This document shows, one piece after another, positions 41,682 through 51,092 of a stretch of 64,000 nt of DNA. How positions within the stretch are numbered: position 1 is the stretch's first letter; every line of letters begins with the position of its first letter. The translations under genes and the position numbers were made by a program. Location: assembly GCF_050896395.1 (NCBI RefSeq), contig NZ_JBPBBA010000007.1:62001-126000 (forward strand). The letters run 5' to 3'. The stretch comes from Nioella aestuarii. GTDB lineage: Bacteria; Pseudomonadota; Alphaproteobacteria; Rhodobacterales; Rhodobacteraceae. The notes under the pieces are model-generated. The model made no database searches, was not told where the DNA came from, and saw only the letters and a program-made list of their open reading frames with translations.

Positions 41682-43214
41682 ATGCGCGGCCCCCACAACA
41701 TCTGGCGGCTGGTCCGCACCGGCGCCACGTTCGAGCGCACGGGCGCCATGGCCGAAGCGCTAGAGGCCTTCGAGGCCCCGCGCAGCGTGCGTTTGGGTTT
41801 GCGCATTCTGGCCTGGCCGTTCAAATGGCTGGGGCTGAAAGGCGACACCAGCCTGCCGCCCTTGGTGCGCGCGCTTACGGCGCTTGGCCCGGCCTATATC
41901 AAGTTCGGCCAGATCCTTTCCACCCGCCCCGACGTGGTGGGCCCCGATCTGGCGCGGGAATTGCGGGTGTTGCAGGACAAGCTGCCGCCCTTTGACAGCG
42001 CCATTGCCAAGCGCACCATCGCGCATGAGCTTGAGATTTCAGTCGAGGAGCTGTTCACCGAGTTTTCCGAACCGGTTGCCGCGGCCTCGATCGCGCAAGT
42101 GCATCGGGCGCGGCTGCGTGACACCGGTCAGGAGGTGGCTGTAAAGGTGCTGCGCCCCGGCATCGAACGCGCCTTTCGCAAGGACATTGACGCTTTCTAC
42201 CTGATGGCCAGCTGGATCGAGACGCTGTCGCCTGCATCCCGCCGGTTGCGGCCGCAGGACGTGATCGAGCATTTCGAGGGCGTCGTGATGCGGGAGCTGG
42301 ACCTGCGCATCGAAAGCTCTGCCGCCGGGGAATTTGCCGCCCGAACCGAAGGGGATGAGGGCTTTACCGTTCCGGCGGTCAACTGGTTCCTGTGTTCGCG
42401 CCGGGTGATGATGCTGGACTGGGCCGAGGGCGTGTCCTTCAGCGATATCGACGCCATAGACGCTGCCGGCCATGAACGGAGGGCGCTGGCCGAGCGGGTG
42501 TTGCAGATGTTCCTGCGCCACGCGTTGCGTGACGGGTTCTTTCATGCCGACATGCATCAGGGCAACCTGAAGGTCGCGCCCAATGGCGATATCGTCGCTC
42601 TCGATTTCGGGATCATGGGGCGGCTGGATGAATATACCCGCCGGGTCTATGCCGAGATCCTGATGGGCTTTATCCGCCGCGATTACCGCCGCGTGGCCGA
42701 GGTGCATTTCGAAGCGGGATACGTGCCTGCTGACCGCGATATCGACGAGTTTGCGCAGGCGCTGCGCAGCGTGGGTGAACCCATTTTCGGAATGGATGCC
42801 AGCCGGATTTCCATGGCACGGCTGCTGTCCTACCTCTTTGAGGTAACGGAACAATTCGGGATGGAAACCCGGACCGAGCTGATCTTGCTTCAACGCACCA
42901 TGGTGGTGGTTGAGGGCGTCGCCCGGTCATTGGACGAAAACATCAATATCTGGAGCACGGCGCGCCCGGTGGTGGAACAATACATCACCGAAAATATCGG
43001 CCCCAAGGCGATGGTGCGGGACCTTGTGCGCACGGCGATGGTGCTGTCCCGGTTTGGCCCGCGCCTGCCGCAGATGGCGCAGGACGCGTTGCTGGCCCGC
43101 GCCAACACGTTGCCGCCGCCGCGCCGGTCGCGCGTGGGGGAACGGCTGGGATATCTGGCGGGGGGTGTGTTGCTTGCCTTCGTGTCCGTCGCGGTCTGGG
43201 AGTTCTTGTTCTAG
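41682..43214 (+). CDS. ubiB: Ubiquinone biosynthesis regulatory kinase-like protein UbiB
   Basis: 510 aa, ABC1/ADCK family atypical kinase. The KxGQ region reads YIKFGQILSTRPDVVGPDLARELRVLQDKLPP. The Ala-rich nucleotide loop is AAASIAQVHRA, with VALDFGIMGRL as the DFG-like segment. A C-terminal hydrophobic stretch near residues 490-510 would anchor it to the membrane. It supports ubiquinone synthesis, perhaps by extracting lipid precursors with ATP hydrolysis. It is co-transcribed with ubiE. Confidence 0.95.
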   Translation: MRGPHNIWRLVRTGATFERTGAMAEALEAFEAPRSVRLGLRILAWPFKWLGLKGDTSLPPLVRALTALGPAYIKFGQILSTRPDVVGPDLARELRVLQDKLPPFDSAIAKRTIAHELEISVEELFTEFSEPVAAASIAQVHRARLRDTGQEVAVKVLRPGIERAFRKDIDAFYLMASWIETLSPASRRLRPQDVIEHFEGVVMRELDLRIESSAAGEFAARTEGDEGFTVPAVNWFLCSRRVMMLDWAEGVSFSDIDAIDAAGHERRALAERVLQMFLRHALRDGFFHADMHQGNLKVAPNGDIVALDFGIMGRLDEYTRRVYAEILMGFIRRDYRRVAEVHFEAGYVPADRDIDEFAQALRSVGEPIFGMDASRISMARLLSYLFEVTEQFGMETRTELILLQRTMVVVEGVARSLDENINIWSTARPVVEQYITENIGPKAMVRDLVRTAMVLSRFGPRLPQMAQDALLARANTLPPPRRSRVGERLGYLAGGVLLAFVSVAVWEFLF

Positions 43215-43310
43215 GTCCCGCGCGGTTTCGCAGGTTTCGGGATTAGCGGATGGACAGGCGGGCGGGGCTTTGGGATGGTCCGGGCGAGCTTTCCGCCAGA
43301 GTGATACCTG

Positions 43311-44564
43311 ATGACGCATGATACGACCCGATCCGAGTTGACCGAAATGTTCATGGCCGGAGTGGCAGCCGCCGACCCGGTTGGGGCCGTGCAAGCCGCG
43401 CTGGCTACACGCCCGGTGGGGGTGCCAGAGGGCGGGACGCTGATCTTGCTGGCCATCGGCAAGGCGGCCAACGGAATGATGGAGGCCGCACGGGCAGCGG
43501 TGCCAAAGGGCGTCGCGACCCGTTGCCTGATCGTCACCAACTATGAAAACCACCGCGATATCGCGGGCGTTGCCTGTTACGGGGCGGGGCATCCTGTGCC
43601 GGATGGCAATGGTGTGATCGCTGGTCTGGCGGTGGAAAAGCTGCTGCATGAGGCGGGACCACAGGACGTGGTCTTGGCGCTTGTTTCGGGTGGCGGATCC
43701 GCCTTGTTGCCGGGGCCGGTCAAGGGCCTCGCTCTGGCCGAGAAGGCTGAGGTAAACCGGCTGTTGCTGGCCTCGGGGGCCGATATCGAGGAAACGAACA
43801 TCATCCGGCAGGCACTATCGCGGTTCAAGGGCGGGGGGCTGTTGCGACTGGCGGCGCCTGCGCATGTCCGCAGCCTGATCCTGTCGGATGTGGTTGGCGA
43901 TGATCTGCGGGTGATTGCCAGTGGCCCGACCGTGGGGCCGATTGCCGATCTCGCGACTGCGCGGAACGTGGCGCGGCGGCTTGGTATCTGGGACCGGATG
44001 CCTGAGGCGGCGCGGGTAGCGATGGAGCGGCAAGAGGCGCAAGACCCCCTGCCAAGGCCCGACGCCGAGTTGATCGGCTCAAACGCGCTCAGTGTTGCGG
44101 CGATGGCTGCCGCCGCCGCCCGGCCCGTTCGGGTCATAGATGATCCGCTGACCGGGTTGGTGACGGATGCGGCCGCCCGAATACTGGACATTGCCGCAGA
44201 TACGCCCCACGGCACTGCGCTGCTTTTTGGGGGCGAAACCACGGTGATCCTGAATGGTGACGGGCGTGGTGGACGCAATCAGGAACTGGCGCTGCGGGTG
44301 GCGCTGTTGGCTGAGGAACGCGGCCTGTCTGGTGGTTGGCTGTTTCTGTCTGGCGGTACAGACGGGCGCGACGGGCCAACCGATGCGGCGGGCGGGATTG
44401 TGGATGCAGGTAGCCTGACCCGTATGCGCGCCGCAGGGGCCGATCCGCGTGCACATCTGGCCAATAGCGACAGCTATGCGGCACTAGCGGCCTCGGGCGA
44501 TCTGTTGATGACCGGGGCCACCGGCACCAACGTGGCGGACCTACAGATTTTCGTGGTCAATTGA
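43311..44564 (+). CDS. Glycerate 2-kinase (MOFRL family, GckA/TtuD-like)
   Basis: 417 aa. DUF4147 N-terminal domain with LLAIGKAANGMMEAA and LALVSGGGSALL, and a MOFRL C-terminal domain with FGGETTVILNGDGRGGRNQELALR and LSGGTDGRDGPTDAAGGIVD. It phosphorylates D-glycerate to 2-phosphoglycerate, as in the serine cycle or hydroxypyruvate route. The family was once called hydroxypyruvate reductase TtuD. It lies 96 nt after ubiB and is probably separately expressed. Confidence 0.92.
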   Translation: MTHDTTRSELTEMFMAGVAAADPVGAVQAALATRPVGVPEGGTLILLAIGKAANGMMEAARAAVPKGVATRCLIVTNYENHRDIAGVACYGAGHPVPDGNGVIAGLAVEKLLHEAGPQDVVLALVSGGGSALLPGPVKGLALAEKAEVNRLLLASGADIEETNIIRQALSRFKGGGLLRLAAPAHVRSLILSDVVGDDLRVIASGPTVGPIADLATARNVARRLGIWDRMPEAARVAMERQEAQDPLPRPDAELIGSNALSVAAMAAAAARPVRVIDDPLTGLVTDAAARILDIAADTPHGTALLFGGETTVILNGDGRGGRNQELALRVALLAEERGLSGGWLFLSGGTDGRDGPTDAAGGIVDAGSLTRMRAAGADPRAHLANSDSYAALAASGDLLMTGATGTNVADLQIFVVN

Positions 44565-44661
44565 ACCAAACGCCTGGCCAAACCGACAAAAAAGAGTCGG
44601 CGGATCGGAAATTTCCGGTCATACTAAGCCGCATTAGGTTTGTGCTTTTGGGAGACTGGAC

Positions 44662-46047
44662 GTGGCGCGCCCCCGCGGCTTTATGGCTTACATTCTGCCG
44701 GTTTTTCTGACGGTTCTGTGTGGGCTATGCCTGCCCGGACTGGCTTGGGCAGAACGGGTTGCGCTGATCATCGGCAATTCCGAATACGCCTCCAGCCCGC
44801 TGATCAACCCTGTCAACGACGCCACCGACATGGCCGAGCGGTTGACCGAGATCGGCTTTCGGGTCCATGGCGACGGGCCGTTGCTGGATCAGGACCTGCA
44901 TGGGATGCAGGTGGCGATCCGCGATTTTACCCGCAGCCTGAATCCCGGTGATCTCGCGGTATTTTACTTTGCGGGACACGGGGTGGAATACAAAGGCACC
45001 AATTACCTGATCCCCACCGATGATGAAGAGATTGCCTTTGCCGAGGATGTGCCGGACTGGGCCTATCCCGCTCCGCGCCTGCTTGAACGGCTGGCGGCGA
45101 CCGGGGCCACCGGGGTGATCATCCTTGATGCCTGCCGTAACAACCCGCTGCCCGAACGCGGGGGCGGGCGTGACCTTGGGATCGGCCTGTCGGCAATGAA
45201 TACGCCTGCGGGCGCATCCGCCTTCATCATGTATGCCGCCGCGCCCGGTCAGACATCCTCGGACGGTGAGGGGCGTAACGGGCTGTTTACCGGGGCGCTG
45301 TTACAGGCACTGGAGCGGCCCACACGGCGGATCGACGACATCATGTACGAGGTGTCCTTCGCGGTGCGCAACGCAACACAGGGTCGCCAGGTGCCATGGC
45401 TTGAATTCGCCTTTGCGGGAGAGATTCCGCCACAGTTTCAGATCGGCGACGGGCGCGAAGATACCAACGAGGTGCCGGTTCAGGTGGCCAACAGTCTGCC
45501 CAGTGAGGGCAAGCCCGGACGCGGGATCGAGAACGAGGGCGAGCCGCTTTATGGCGTGATCGAGCTGGCCGCGGGTCCGCCCGAAACCGCGCTGGCGCTG
45601 GATATGCTGGCCGGCGGGTACGAGGATGCGTCGCAGCTTGGCGGCAATTGCCACGGGTTCGTGGCCAGCAGCCCGGATTTCCAGCTCGACTGGCAGGCGG
45701 ATGTCGGCCCCATTCGGCTCACAACGATCAGCGGTGAGGATACGGTTCTGGTTTTGAACACGCCGGGCGGAGACTGGTTGTGCCGGGGCACCGCGTCTGA
45801 CGGATCGGCGCCCGTGGTCGCCCTGAGCGACCCGACCGAGGGCAGCTACCGCATATGGGTTGGCACCGAGAGAGAGCTGCCGATTGCCCCGGATGCCGAG
45901 CTGATTGTGGAGGCGCTGTTGCCCGAGCCCGAGGCGCCGCCGCTGCCGACGCCAGAGACGGAGGACGCCGCAGCCCCGATGCCGGAGCCGGTCACCGCCC
46001 CGGCGCAAGTCAACCCCGAGGCCACGATTGAACGGACCTTGGACTAA
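44662..46047 (+). CDS. Exported caspase-like (C14) peptidase with C-terminal PPC-like domain
   Basis: 461 aa, GTG start with GGGAGA 7 nt upstream. A signal peptide or anchor spans residues 1-30 (cleavage after LAWA). The caspase p20-like domain (31-250) begins ERVALIIGNSEYASSPLINPVNDA and keeps the catalytic dyad H106 (YFAGHGVEY) and C158 (ILDACRNNP). Residues about 298-402 form a beta-rich domain with C330 and C374, of pre-peptidase C-terminal type, almost co-linear with the tail of the next gene's product. The last 50 residues are Pro/Glu-rich. Bacterial metacaspase relatives cleave after basic or acidic residues; specificity here is unknown. Confidence 0.86.
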   Translation: MARPRGFMAYILPVFLTVLCGLCLPGLAWAERVALIIGNSEYASSPLINPVNDATDMAERLTEIGFRVHGDGPLLDQDLHGMQVAIRDFTRSLNPGDLAVFYFAGHGVEYKGTNYLIPTDDEEIAFAEDVPDWAYPAPRLLERLAATGATGVIILDACRNNPLPERGGGRDLGIGLSAMNTPAGASAFIMYAAAPGQTSSDGEGRNGLFTGALLQALERPTRRIDDIMYEVSFAVRNATQGRQVPWLEFAFAGEIPPQFQIGDGREDTNEVPVQVANSLPSEGKPGRGIENEGEPLYGVIELAAGPPETALALDMLAGGYEDASQLGGNCHGFVASSPDFQLDWQADVGPIRLTTISGEDTVLVLNTPGGDWLCRGTASDGSAPVVALSDPTEGSYRIWVGTERELPIAPDAELIVEALLPEPEAPPLPTPETEDAAAPMPEPVTAPAQVNPEATIERTLD

Positions 46048-46109
46048 GACTTTTTTCCTGTCCGGTTCCGAAATGGGCCGGGCTGTCAGGGTAGGAAAGG
46101 ATGAACGCT

Positions 46110-47450
46110 ATGAGATCTTTGACCCTAGGGGCCGTTCTGTTGACGGCTGGTTTTTTTGCGGCGCCAGAGGCCGCGCAGGCACAGGAATTCTGCTCGGGCG
46201 ACCGGGTGATGGGTGGGTGCGCCGTGTCGATCAGCGATTTCCCCTGGATGGTGTCGCTGAACCAGGCCAACGCCCGAAGCCGCTTTGACGGCCATTTCTG
46301 CGGCGGCACGGTGATTGCCGACCGGTGGGTGCTGACTGCTGCTCATTGCGTCGACAGCGTCGCGCCCAACAATCCGAACGGTCTGGAAATCTATGCCAAC
46401 AGTTCCAGCCTTCAGGGTGGCGGCACCGCCTTTGATGTTTCGCGGGTCTTTGTACATGCGGGCTATCAGGGGGTTGGGATCAACGACATCGCCCTGCTGG
46501 AGATTGCGCGCCCGACGGGGATCACTCCGGTGCGCCTGTCGGATGCGGCGCTGGCCCCGGTGGTCGAACAGATCGGCGGGCAGACCGTGATCATCGGCTG
46601 GGGCCTGACCCCGCCGCCGCATATCGCACGTGGTCGGGGGCCGCTGACCCAGGCGGAACGCGCAACCTCTTCTCCGCCGTCGATGTGGGACACGTCGCAG
46701 GTGCTGCTTGGCGCGGCAGTGCCGATTGTTCACAACCAGCTGTGCTCCTCCAACGCCGGAAGCGGGGTGATCTGCGCCGGGTTCCAGGAGGCCGTGGCCG
46801 ATGCCTGCCGAGGTGACAGCGGCGGACCGCTGCTTGGCTATGATCCGCAGGGCTATGTGCAGGTCGGGCTGGTATCGGGCGGCAACTACTGCCACCAGGA
46901 TGGCGACCATTACGGCACCTATACCCGTGTTTCGGCCTTCAGTGACTGGATCGCGGCGACAATGGCTGGCGAAACCCCGCAGGTCGATCTGCGCCCGAGC
47001 GAGCCCAACTACAACCTGCCGCCAACCTTCGGAAGTGTGACCTTGTCGAGCGGCTTTGCCCCGGATCCTTACCTGCAACACCTGCTGGCGGGCGGGCTTC
47101 TGGAAGCCTCCAGCGCCGGTCAGGGCTGTGCCGGATACGTGGCAGAGGCACCTGATTTCCAGGTTTATTACCAAGGTGTTGGCGCGCCGCTGTCCTTCTC
47201 TGTCACTTCGCAGAGCGACACCAGCCTATTGATCAATGGGCCGGACGGGCAGTGGTATTGCGATGACAACGGGGCCGGTGGCATCAACCCAAGCCTCGTG
47301 TGGGGGGCTCCGCCACAGGGCCGCTACGACATATATGTCGGGACGCTGCAACACTATGATGAGGTGGGCTACCCCGAGGCGCAGCTGATTATTGGCGGTG
47401 GTGGCGCCGGGTCCGCTGGTGGTGCCGCCCCGGTGGATGACGGCAAGTAA
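46110..47450 (+). CDS. Exported trypsin-like serine protease with the same C-terminal PPC-like domain
   Basis: 446 aa. The second ATG (46110) is preferred: AGGAAAGG abuts the first ATG (46101) but lies 9 nt before this one, and the product begins with a signal peptide (MRSLTLGAVLLTAGFFAAPEAAQA). The S1 protease domain (about 30-285) has an intact triad: H79 in LTAAHC, D126 in INDIALL and S237 in CRGDSGGP, with several paired Cys. Residues about 308-412, with C340 and C384, align without gaps to 298-402 of the caspase-like protein. A Gly-rich tail ends the protein. It lies 62 nt downstream of the caspase gene, so probably in one operon. Confidence 0.88.
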   Translation: MRSLTLGAVLLTAGFFAAPEAAQAQEFCSGDRVMGGCAVSISDFPWMVSLNQANARSRFDGHFCGGTVIADRWVLTAAHCVDSVAPNNPNGLEIYANSSSLQGGGTAFDVSRVFVHAGYQGVGINDIALLEIARPTGITPVRLSDAALAPVVEQIGGQTVIIGWGLTPPPHIARGRGPLTQAERATSSPPSMWDTSQVLLGAAVPIVHNQLCSSNAGSGVICAGFQEAVADACRGDSGGPLLGYDPQGYVQVGLVSGGNYCHQDGDHYGTYTRVSAFSDWIAATMAGETPQVDLRPSEPNYNLPPTFGSVTLSSGFAPDPYLQHLLAGGLLEASSAGQGCAGYVAEAPDFQVYYQGVGAPLSFSVTSQSDTSLLINGPDGQWYCDDNGAGGINPSLVWGAPPQGRYDIYVGTLQHYDEVGYPEAQLIIGGGGAGSAGGAAPVDDGK

Positions 47451-47488
47451 GGCGACAAGACGGGGCGGGCCGTTAGCCGCGGCCCCCC

Positions 47489-48151
47489 TCAGATCGGATC
47501 GCGAACCGCCTGCACCAGCGAGGCGTTGACCTGCACGCCGCCGGGCATCGACAGCCAGATATCCCCGTTCACAATCTGCGCTTCTTCGATCCGGGCATAG
47601 CCCTGCGCCGGGCGCGTGTCGATCGGCTCATCATCCGAGAAATATTCGACGTGGAAGCCATAGACGCCATTTGGCAGCGGTTCCCCATCGCTTGTGACGC
47701 CCGCCCATGCAAAAGCGGTTTCCGTGGCCGGGATCGCAAGCCGTTGCAACGTTTGCCCATCCGCATCCGTCACCACCAGCTCCATCCGGTCCGCCAGCAA
47801 GTTTTCGGTCGCATAAAGCGTCAGGGGCTGCCCGTCGAAAGACATCGGCATCTCGGCCCGGGCATCCATGCCGATCCAGCCCGCGATCTGGCCCATGCTG
47901 GACAGCGCCATGCTGTCCTGAAGGCTGCCGAGCAGTTCATTGGTGCGCACCTGCTGTTCAACGCCCGAGAAGGTTGCCAGCTGCGTCGCGAATTCCGTCG
48001 ACTCCATCGGGTTCAGCGGATCCTGGTTCTGCATCTGAGTGGTCAGCATGGTCAGGAATGTCTGAAAGTCGGAATTGATCATGGTACGATCTTCCGACCC
48101 TGCTGAGCCGGTGCTGGCGTACGCGATCTGGGATGTGGCAGCGACGTCCAT
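47489..48151 (-). CDS. flgD: Flagellar hook assembly (capping) protein FlgD
   Basis: 220 aa. The N-terminal FlgD region is clear: FQTFLTMLTTQMQNQDPLNPMESTEFATQLATFSGVEQ. The C-terminal part is a beta domain with GVYGFHVEYF. It caps the growing hook and is replaced at completion. GGAGGGA precedes the ATG. It follows fliK after 12 nt on the same strand, the usual pairing for hook-length control and hook cap. Confidence 0.95.
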   Translation of the reverse strand: MDVAATSQIAYASTGSAGSEDRTMINSDFQTFLTMLTTQMQNQDPLNPMESTEFATQLATFSGVEQQVRTNELLGSLQDSMALSSMGQIAGWIGMDARAEMPMSFDGQPLTLYATENLLADRMELVVTDADGQTLQRLAIPATETAFAWAGVTSDGEPLPNGVYGFHVEYFSDDEPIDTRPAQGYARIEEAQIVNGDIWLSMPGGVQVNASLVQAVRDPI

Positions 48152-48163
48152 GTTGGTCCCTCC

Positions 48164-50698
48164 TTACAGGCGAATATCTAGACCCGATGCCCCCGTGATC
48201 ACGGGGGGTGTCGTCGGGGGGCGGTTCGGGTGGTCTTGAACGATGTCTTCTGGCGGGATGAGCGCGGAGCCGCCTTGCGAACGGTCTTGCCCGCCCCCGG
48301 CGCTGCCAGAAAAGCTATACCCGGCATGGTCGAGCCCCTGACGCTGAAGCTCTTGCATCAGGGCGTTGCCATGACGGCGCAAAAGCTCCAGCGATTCGGG
48401 CTGCTCGGCCTGAAGATGCAGGATCATCCCCTCTGGCCCCCTGCTGACGGAAACCCTGATCGACCCAAGCTCTGGCGGATCGAGCGTCAGTTCCAGCGGG
48501 GCGTCACGTTCGGTCATGGTCGGCAGGGACGCGATGCGATGGACCAGTTGAGTTGTGACCGGATCGGGGCGCGAAGACTGCGCCATTGGTAGGGCATCAG
48601 AGGATCGCAGATCCGCCGGAGCCGGGACCGCACCTGGGCTGTCCACGCGCTGAACCTGCGACGCAAAATCCAGGGCAATCCCGGTTTCAGGTTCTATCTG
48701 GGACATCGTAGGGGCAGCTTGCGGCTGTGGCTGCGGCCGGGACAAGGCCGGGTCCAGCGGGGATTGGAAGGGTGTGTTCGCCGGTTGAGCTGCCTCGGTC
48801 GTGGATCGCCTTGGCGGCTCGGCGGGGTGGGGCATGTCCGGAACGGATGGCCGGGGCAATTTCGCTGAGGCTTGGGGAACCTGGTCAATCTGGGGCACTT
48901 GGGCATTCTGGCGCGCCGAGGCAATTGGACGAGAGATCTTTTCGGTCCGGGCGATTGGCAAAACCGTTGGCTCATTGGCCCTGTCCGGCGGTGACGCGCG
49001 GGGTGCCAAAGGCGCGGTAGGCGCACCATCGCGCGTCGGGGTCATGGGGATTGTCTCCCCTCTGGTTTGGCCCGCTGCGGGTGCTTGCATCCTGTCGGTC
49101 GTCTGATCTGATCGCGTGACCTTCGGTTCGGGTTCTGCCGGTGATGGGGCAGTGCGGGGAGGGATATTGGCGGTCGGTGCTGGACTGTGAGTGGCAGGGT
49201 CTTCTCTTGCCGGAACCAGCGGTATGCTGTGCGCCGCCGCTTTGGTGGGCAGTGGCGCTGTTGCGTGTTGGGCGTGGGGGGCGACAGGCTGATGCACTGA
49301 TCTGCGGTCAACGAATTGGGTATCGACCGGCGCTGTTGGTTTGCTGTTGCCAGGATCAACAGGGGACATGTCTGCCTGCAAGCGAGACTCAACGCCAAAT
49401 GTTGATGGGATGGCGCGCGCGCGATGGTCAGACCCACGGGCAGGCCGTTGTTCATTGGACGGGAGTGGTCGGTCAATTGTCGCGACTGGTGGCTCGATTG
49501 ATGCGGTTGGTTGCCTGCTTTCAGAGCGAAGAGGCACCGGTTGTTCATTTACCGGGCGCGGTCGATCACTCGGCGCGACTGGTGGCTCGATTGAAGCAAT
49601 TGGTTGCCAGTTGTCAGAGCCAAGAGGCAAGCGCGAAGTTGGCGGTTCGGCAATCGGTGCAGAAAGGGGCAGGGTGACGGAGGTGGTTGGTATGACCGGG
49701 GCCTTGGGTGGAAGAGGCTGCGCAATATCTGCCATAGCGCTGGACGACCGATCCGGCAGAACTGGCTGGGGAGAGTGCTCGGCAGTTTCTGTGTGCCCGC
49801 CAACCGCAACCATGGGCCTTGGGTGCATTGCAATAGCAGCATCTAGGATGGATGGACGGGTGGGCGCAGGTCTGTCAGAGGGAGGTGTCAGGCCGATGTG
49901 CTCACGCACGGGCAGGAGCTGTGGCTGGGGCCACGCCGGGGTTATCTTCGCGCTGACCGGAGAAAAGGGCTGCAATTCGCGGGAGAGGTCGGAATCGGCT
50001 TCGACGGTGTTGAGGTCCACAGTGGGGATTTCGACGTCGGATGTCGGCATCTCGGCGATTGCGGTTTCGGCAAGAGCAATCGGCTCGGTGGTCTGTGGAG
50101 TGGTTTCGGCAACATAAGTCGCGGTGGTTTCTGGTGCGATGACCGCAGGTGTCAATTGCTCTTGCCGGGCGGCCATCGGGGCCAGCAAAGGGGACGCCTC
50201 GGCCTGAAACACCATCGGTGCGGGAAGAATGACTACCGGTTCCACCTGTGGGCCCTCAAAGGTCGCGCCGTCTGGAGAGGATTCCGTGACGCCATCCGCG
50301 GCGGCGGACACGTGCCAAAGGGGGGCAGGCGGGCTGTCCTTGCCAACCGTGGCATCGACGGTTGAGATCTCAAGCGCGAAAGGATCCGTGTCCACTGGCT
50401 CTGTCAACGCCCCACCCGCGCCGCCGAATTCTTCAGCGGTGACGCGCGTTGGGTTGCTTTGATCAGCCGACACCACCGGAATCATGATCTCTGCGTCTGA
50501 CCGGATGTCATATGATTCCGCCGGGATGAGCCGGGGTGTAATTTGCCGCAAGATCAGGGCGCGCGCAGGCACCGCCTGGGTTTCTGGCCAATGAAATACA
50601 TCGGCGAATTCCCCGTCACCGTCCAAGGGACGCCCACCCGTTGTCTGCGTGGGTTGAGCGGGTAAAAGTAGCTGCAGCAAAGGCGCAATAGAATCCAT
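48164..50698 (-). CDS. fliK: Flagellar hook-length control protein FliK
   Basis: 844 aa with ATG at 50698 (MDSIAPLLQLLLP). A longer TTG reading from 50788 would put the start inside the region divergent to the rod-protein gene and was rejected. Most of the protein is a long Pro/Thr/Ala/Glu-rich, low-complexity ruler-like region, including two 31-residue direct repeats. The conserved Flg_hook C-terminal domain begins near residue 745: LELTLDPPELGSIRVSVSR, then LQAEQPESLELLRRHGNAL. It sets hook length and triggers the export switch. Its size is above average for the family. Confidence 0.93.
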   Translation of the reverse strand: MDSIAPLLQLLLPAQPTQTTGGRPLDGDGEFADVFHWPETQAVPARALILRQITPRLIPAESYDIRSDAEIMIPVVSADQSNPTRVTAEEFGGAGGALTEPVDTDPFALEISTVDATVGKDSPPAPLWHVSAAADGVTESSPDGATFEGPQVEPVVILPAPMVFQAEASPLLAPMAARQEQLTPAVIAPETTATYVAETTPQTTEPIALAETAIAEMPTSDVEIPTVDLNTVEADSDLSRELQPFSPVSAKITPAWPQPQLLPVREHIGLTPPSDRPAPTRPSILDAAIAMHPRPMVAVGGHTETAEHSPQPVLPDRSSSAMADIAQPLPPKAPVIPTTSVTLPLSAPIAEPPTSRLPLGSDNWQPIASIEPPVAPSDRPRPVNEQPVPLRSESRQPTASIEPPVATIDRPLPSNEQRPARGSDHRARAIPSTFGVESRLQADMSPVDPGNSKPTAPVDTQFVDRRSVHQPVAPHAQHATAPLPTKAAAHSIPLVPAREDPATHSPAPTANIPPRTAPSPAEPEPKVTRSDQTTDRMQAPAAGQTRGETIPMTPTRDGAPTAPLAPRASPPDRANEPTVLPIARTEKISRPIASARQNAQVPQIDQVPQASAKLPRPSVPDMPHPAEPPRRSTTEAAQPANTPFQSPLDPALSRPQPQPQAAPTMSQIEPETGIALDFASQVQRVDSPGAVPAPADLRSSDALPMAQSSRPDPVTTQLVHRIASLPTMTERDAPLELTLDPPELGSIRVSVSRGPEGMILHLQAEQPESLELLRRHGNALMQELQRQGLDHAGYSFSGSAGGGQDRSQGGSALIPPEDIVQDHPNRPPTTPPVITGASGLDIRL
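49439..49624 (-). repeat. Tandem 93-bp direct repeat inside fliK
   Basis: Two adjacent 31-codon units encode (L)GSDNWQPIASIEPPVA... and LRSESRQPTASIEPPVA..., each ending in RPxPxNEQ. The DNA of the two copies is closely similar, for example CGCGACTGGTGGCTCGATTG at 49481 and again at 49574. This suggests recent duplication in the ruler region. Confidence 0.8.
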
Positions 50699-50804
50699 GG
50701 AGCGTTCCAGATTTCTTCCGGGTCGATCCGCAGTTTCCACATCAGAGCTTACCAATTCTTTACCCAGGGGGGGCGATAGTGGATCCAATTACGGAGAATT
50801 TGAC

Positions 50805-51092
50805 ATGTCTGACCTGACCCTGTCCCCGGCATCCCATGTCACCCTGTCGCCAGTCCGAGAGGCTGAGTTGCGGCAAGTGGCAGTCGAGCTTGAATCGTCA
50901 TTTCTGGCCGAAATGCTGCGCCACGGCGGCCTTGGCACCCCACGCGATAGCTTTGGCGGGGGGCACGGGGAAGATCAGTTCGCTTCGTTCTTGAGAACCG
51001 AGCAGGCGCGGGCGATGGCGGCGAGCGGCGGAATTGGCCTGGCAGAATCGCTGTTCAATGCCTTGGCCGCGCGGGACGGAGCAGCGCAGTGA
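50805..51092 (+). CDS. Rod-binding protein, FlgJ N-terminal-domain type
   Basis: 95 aa; GGAG lies 8 nt before the ATG at 50805. The core LRQVAVELESSFLAEMLRHGGL followed by FASFLRTEQARAMAASGGIGLAESLF matches the Rod-binding (PF10135-type) part of FlgJ. No muramidase domain is present, as is common in alphaproteobacteria. It would help assemble the flagellar rod. It is divergent from fliK with about 106 nt between starts. Its stop overlaps the next start (GTGA). Confidence 0.85.
   Translation: MSDLTLSPASHVTLSPVREAELRQVAVELESSFLAEMLRHGGLGTPRDSFGGGHGEDQFASFLRTEQARAMAASGGIGLAESLFNALAARDGAAQ

Noticed and set aside
48230..50365. Several plus-strand frames of 80-260 codons opposite fliK
   Set aside because: They mirror the Pro/Thr-rich fliK reading frame and contain Gly/Arg-rich text without domains.
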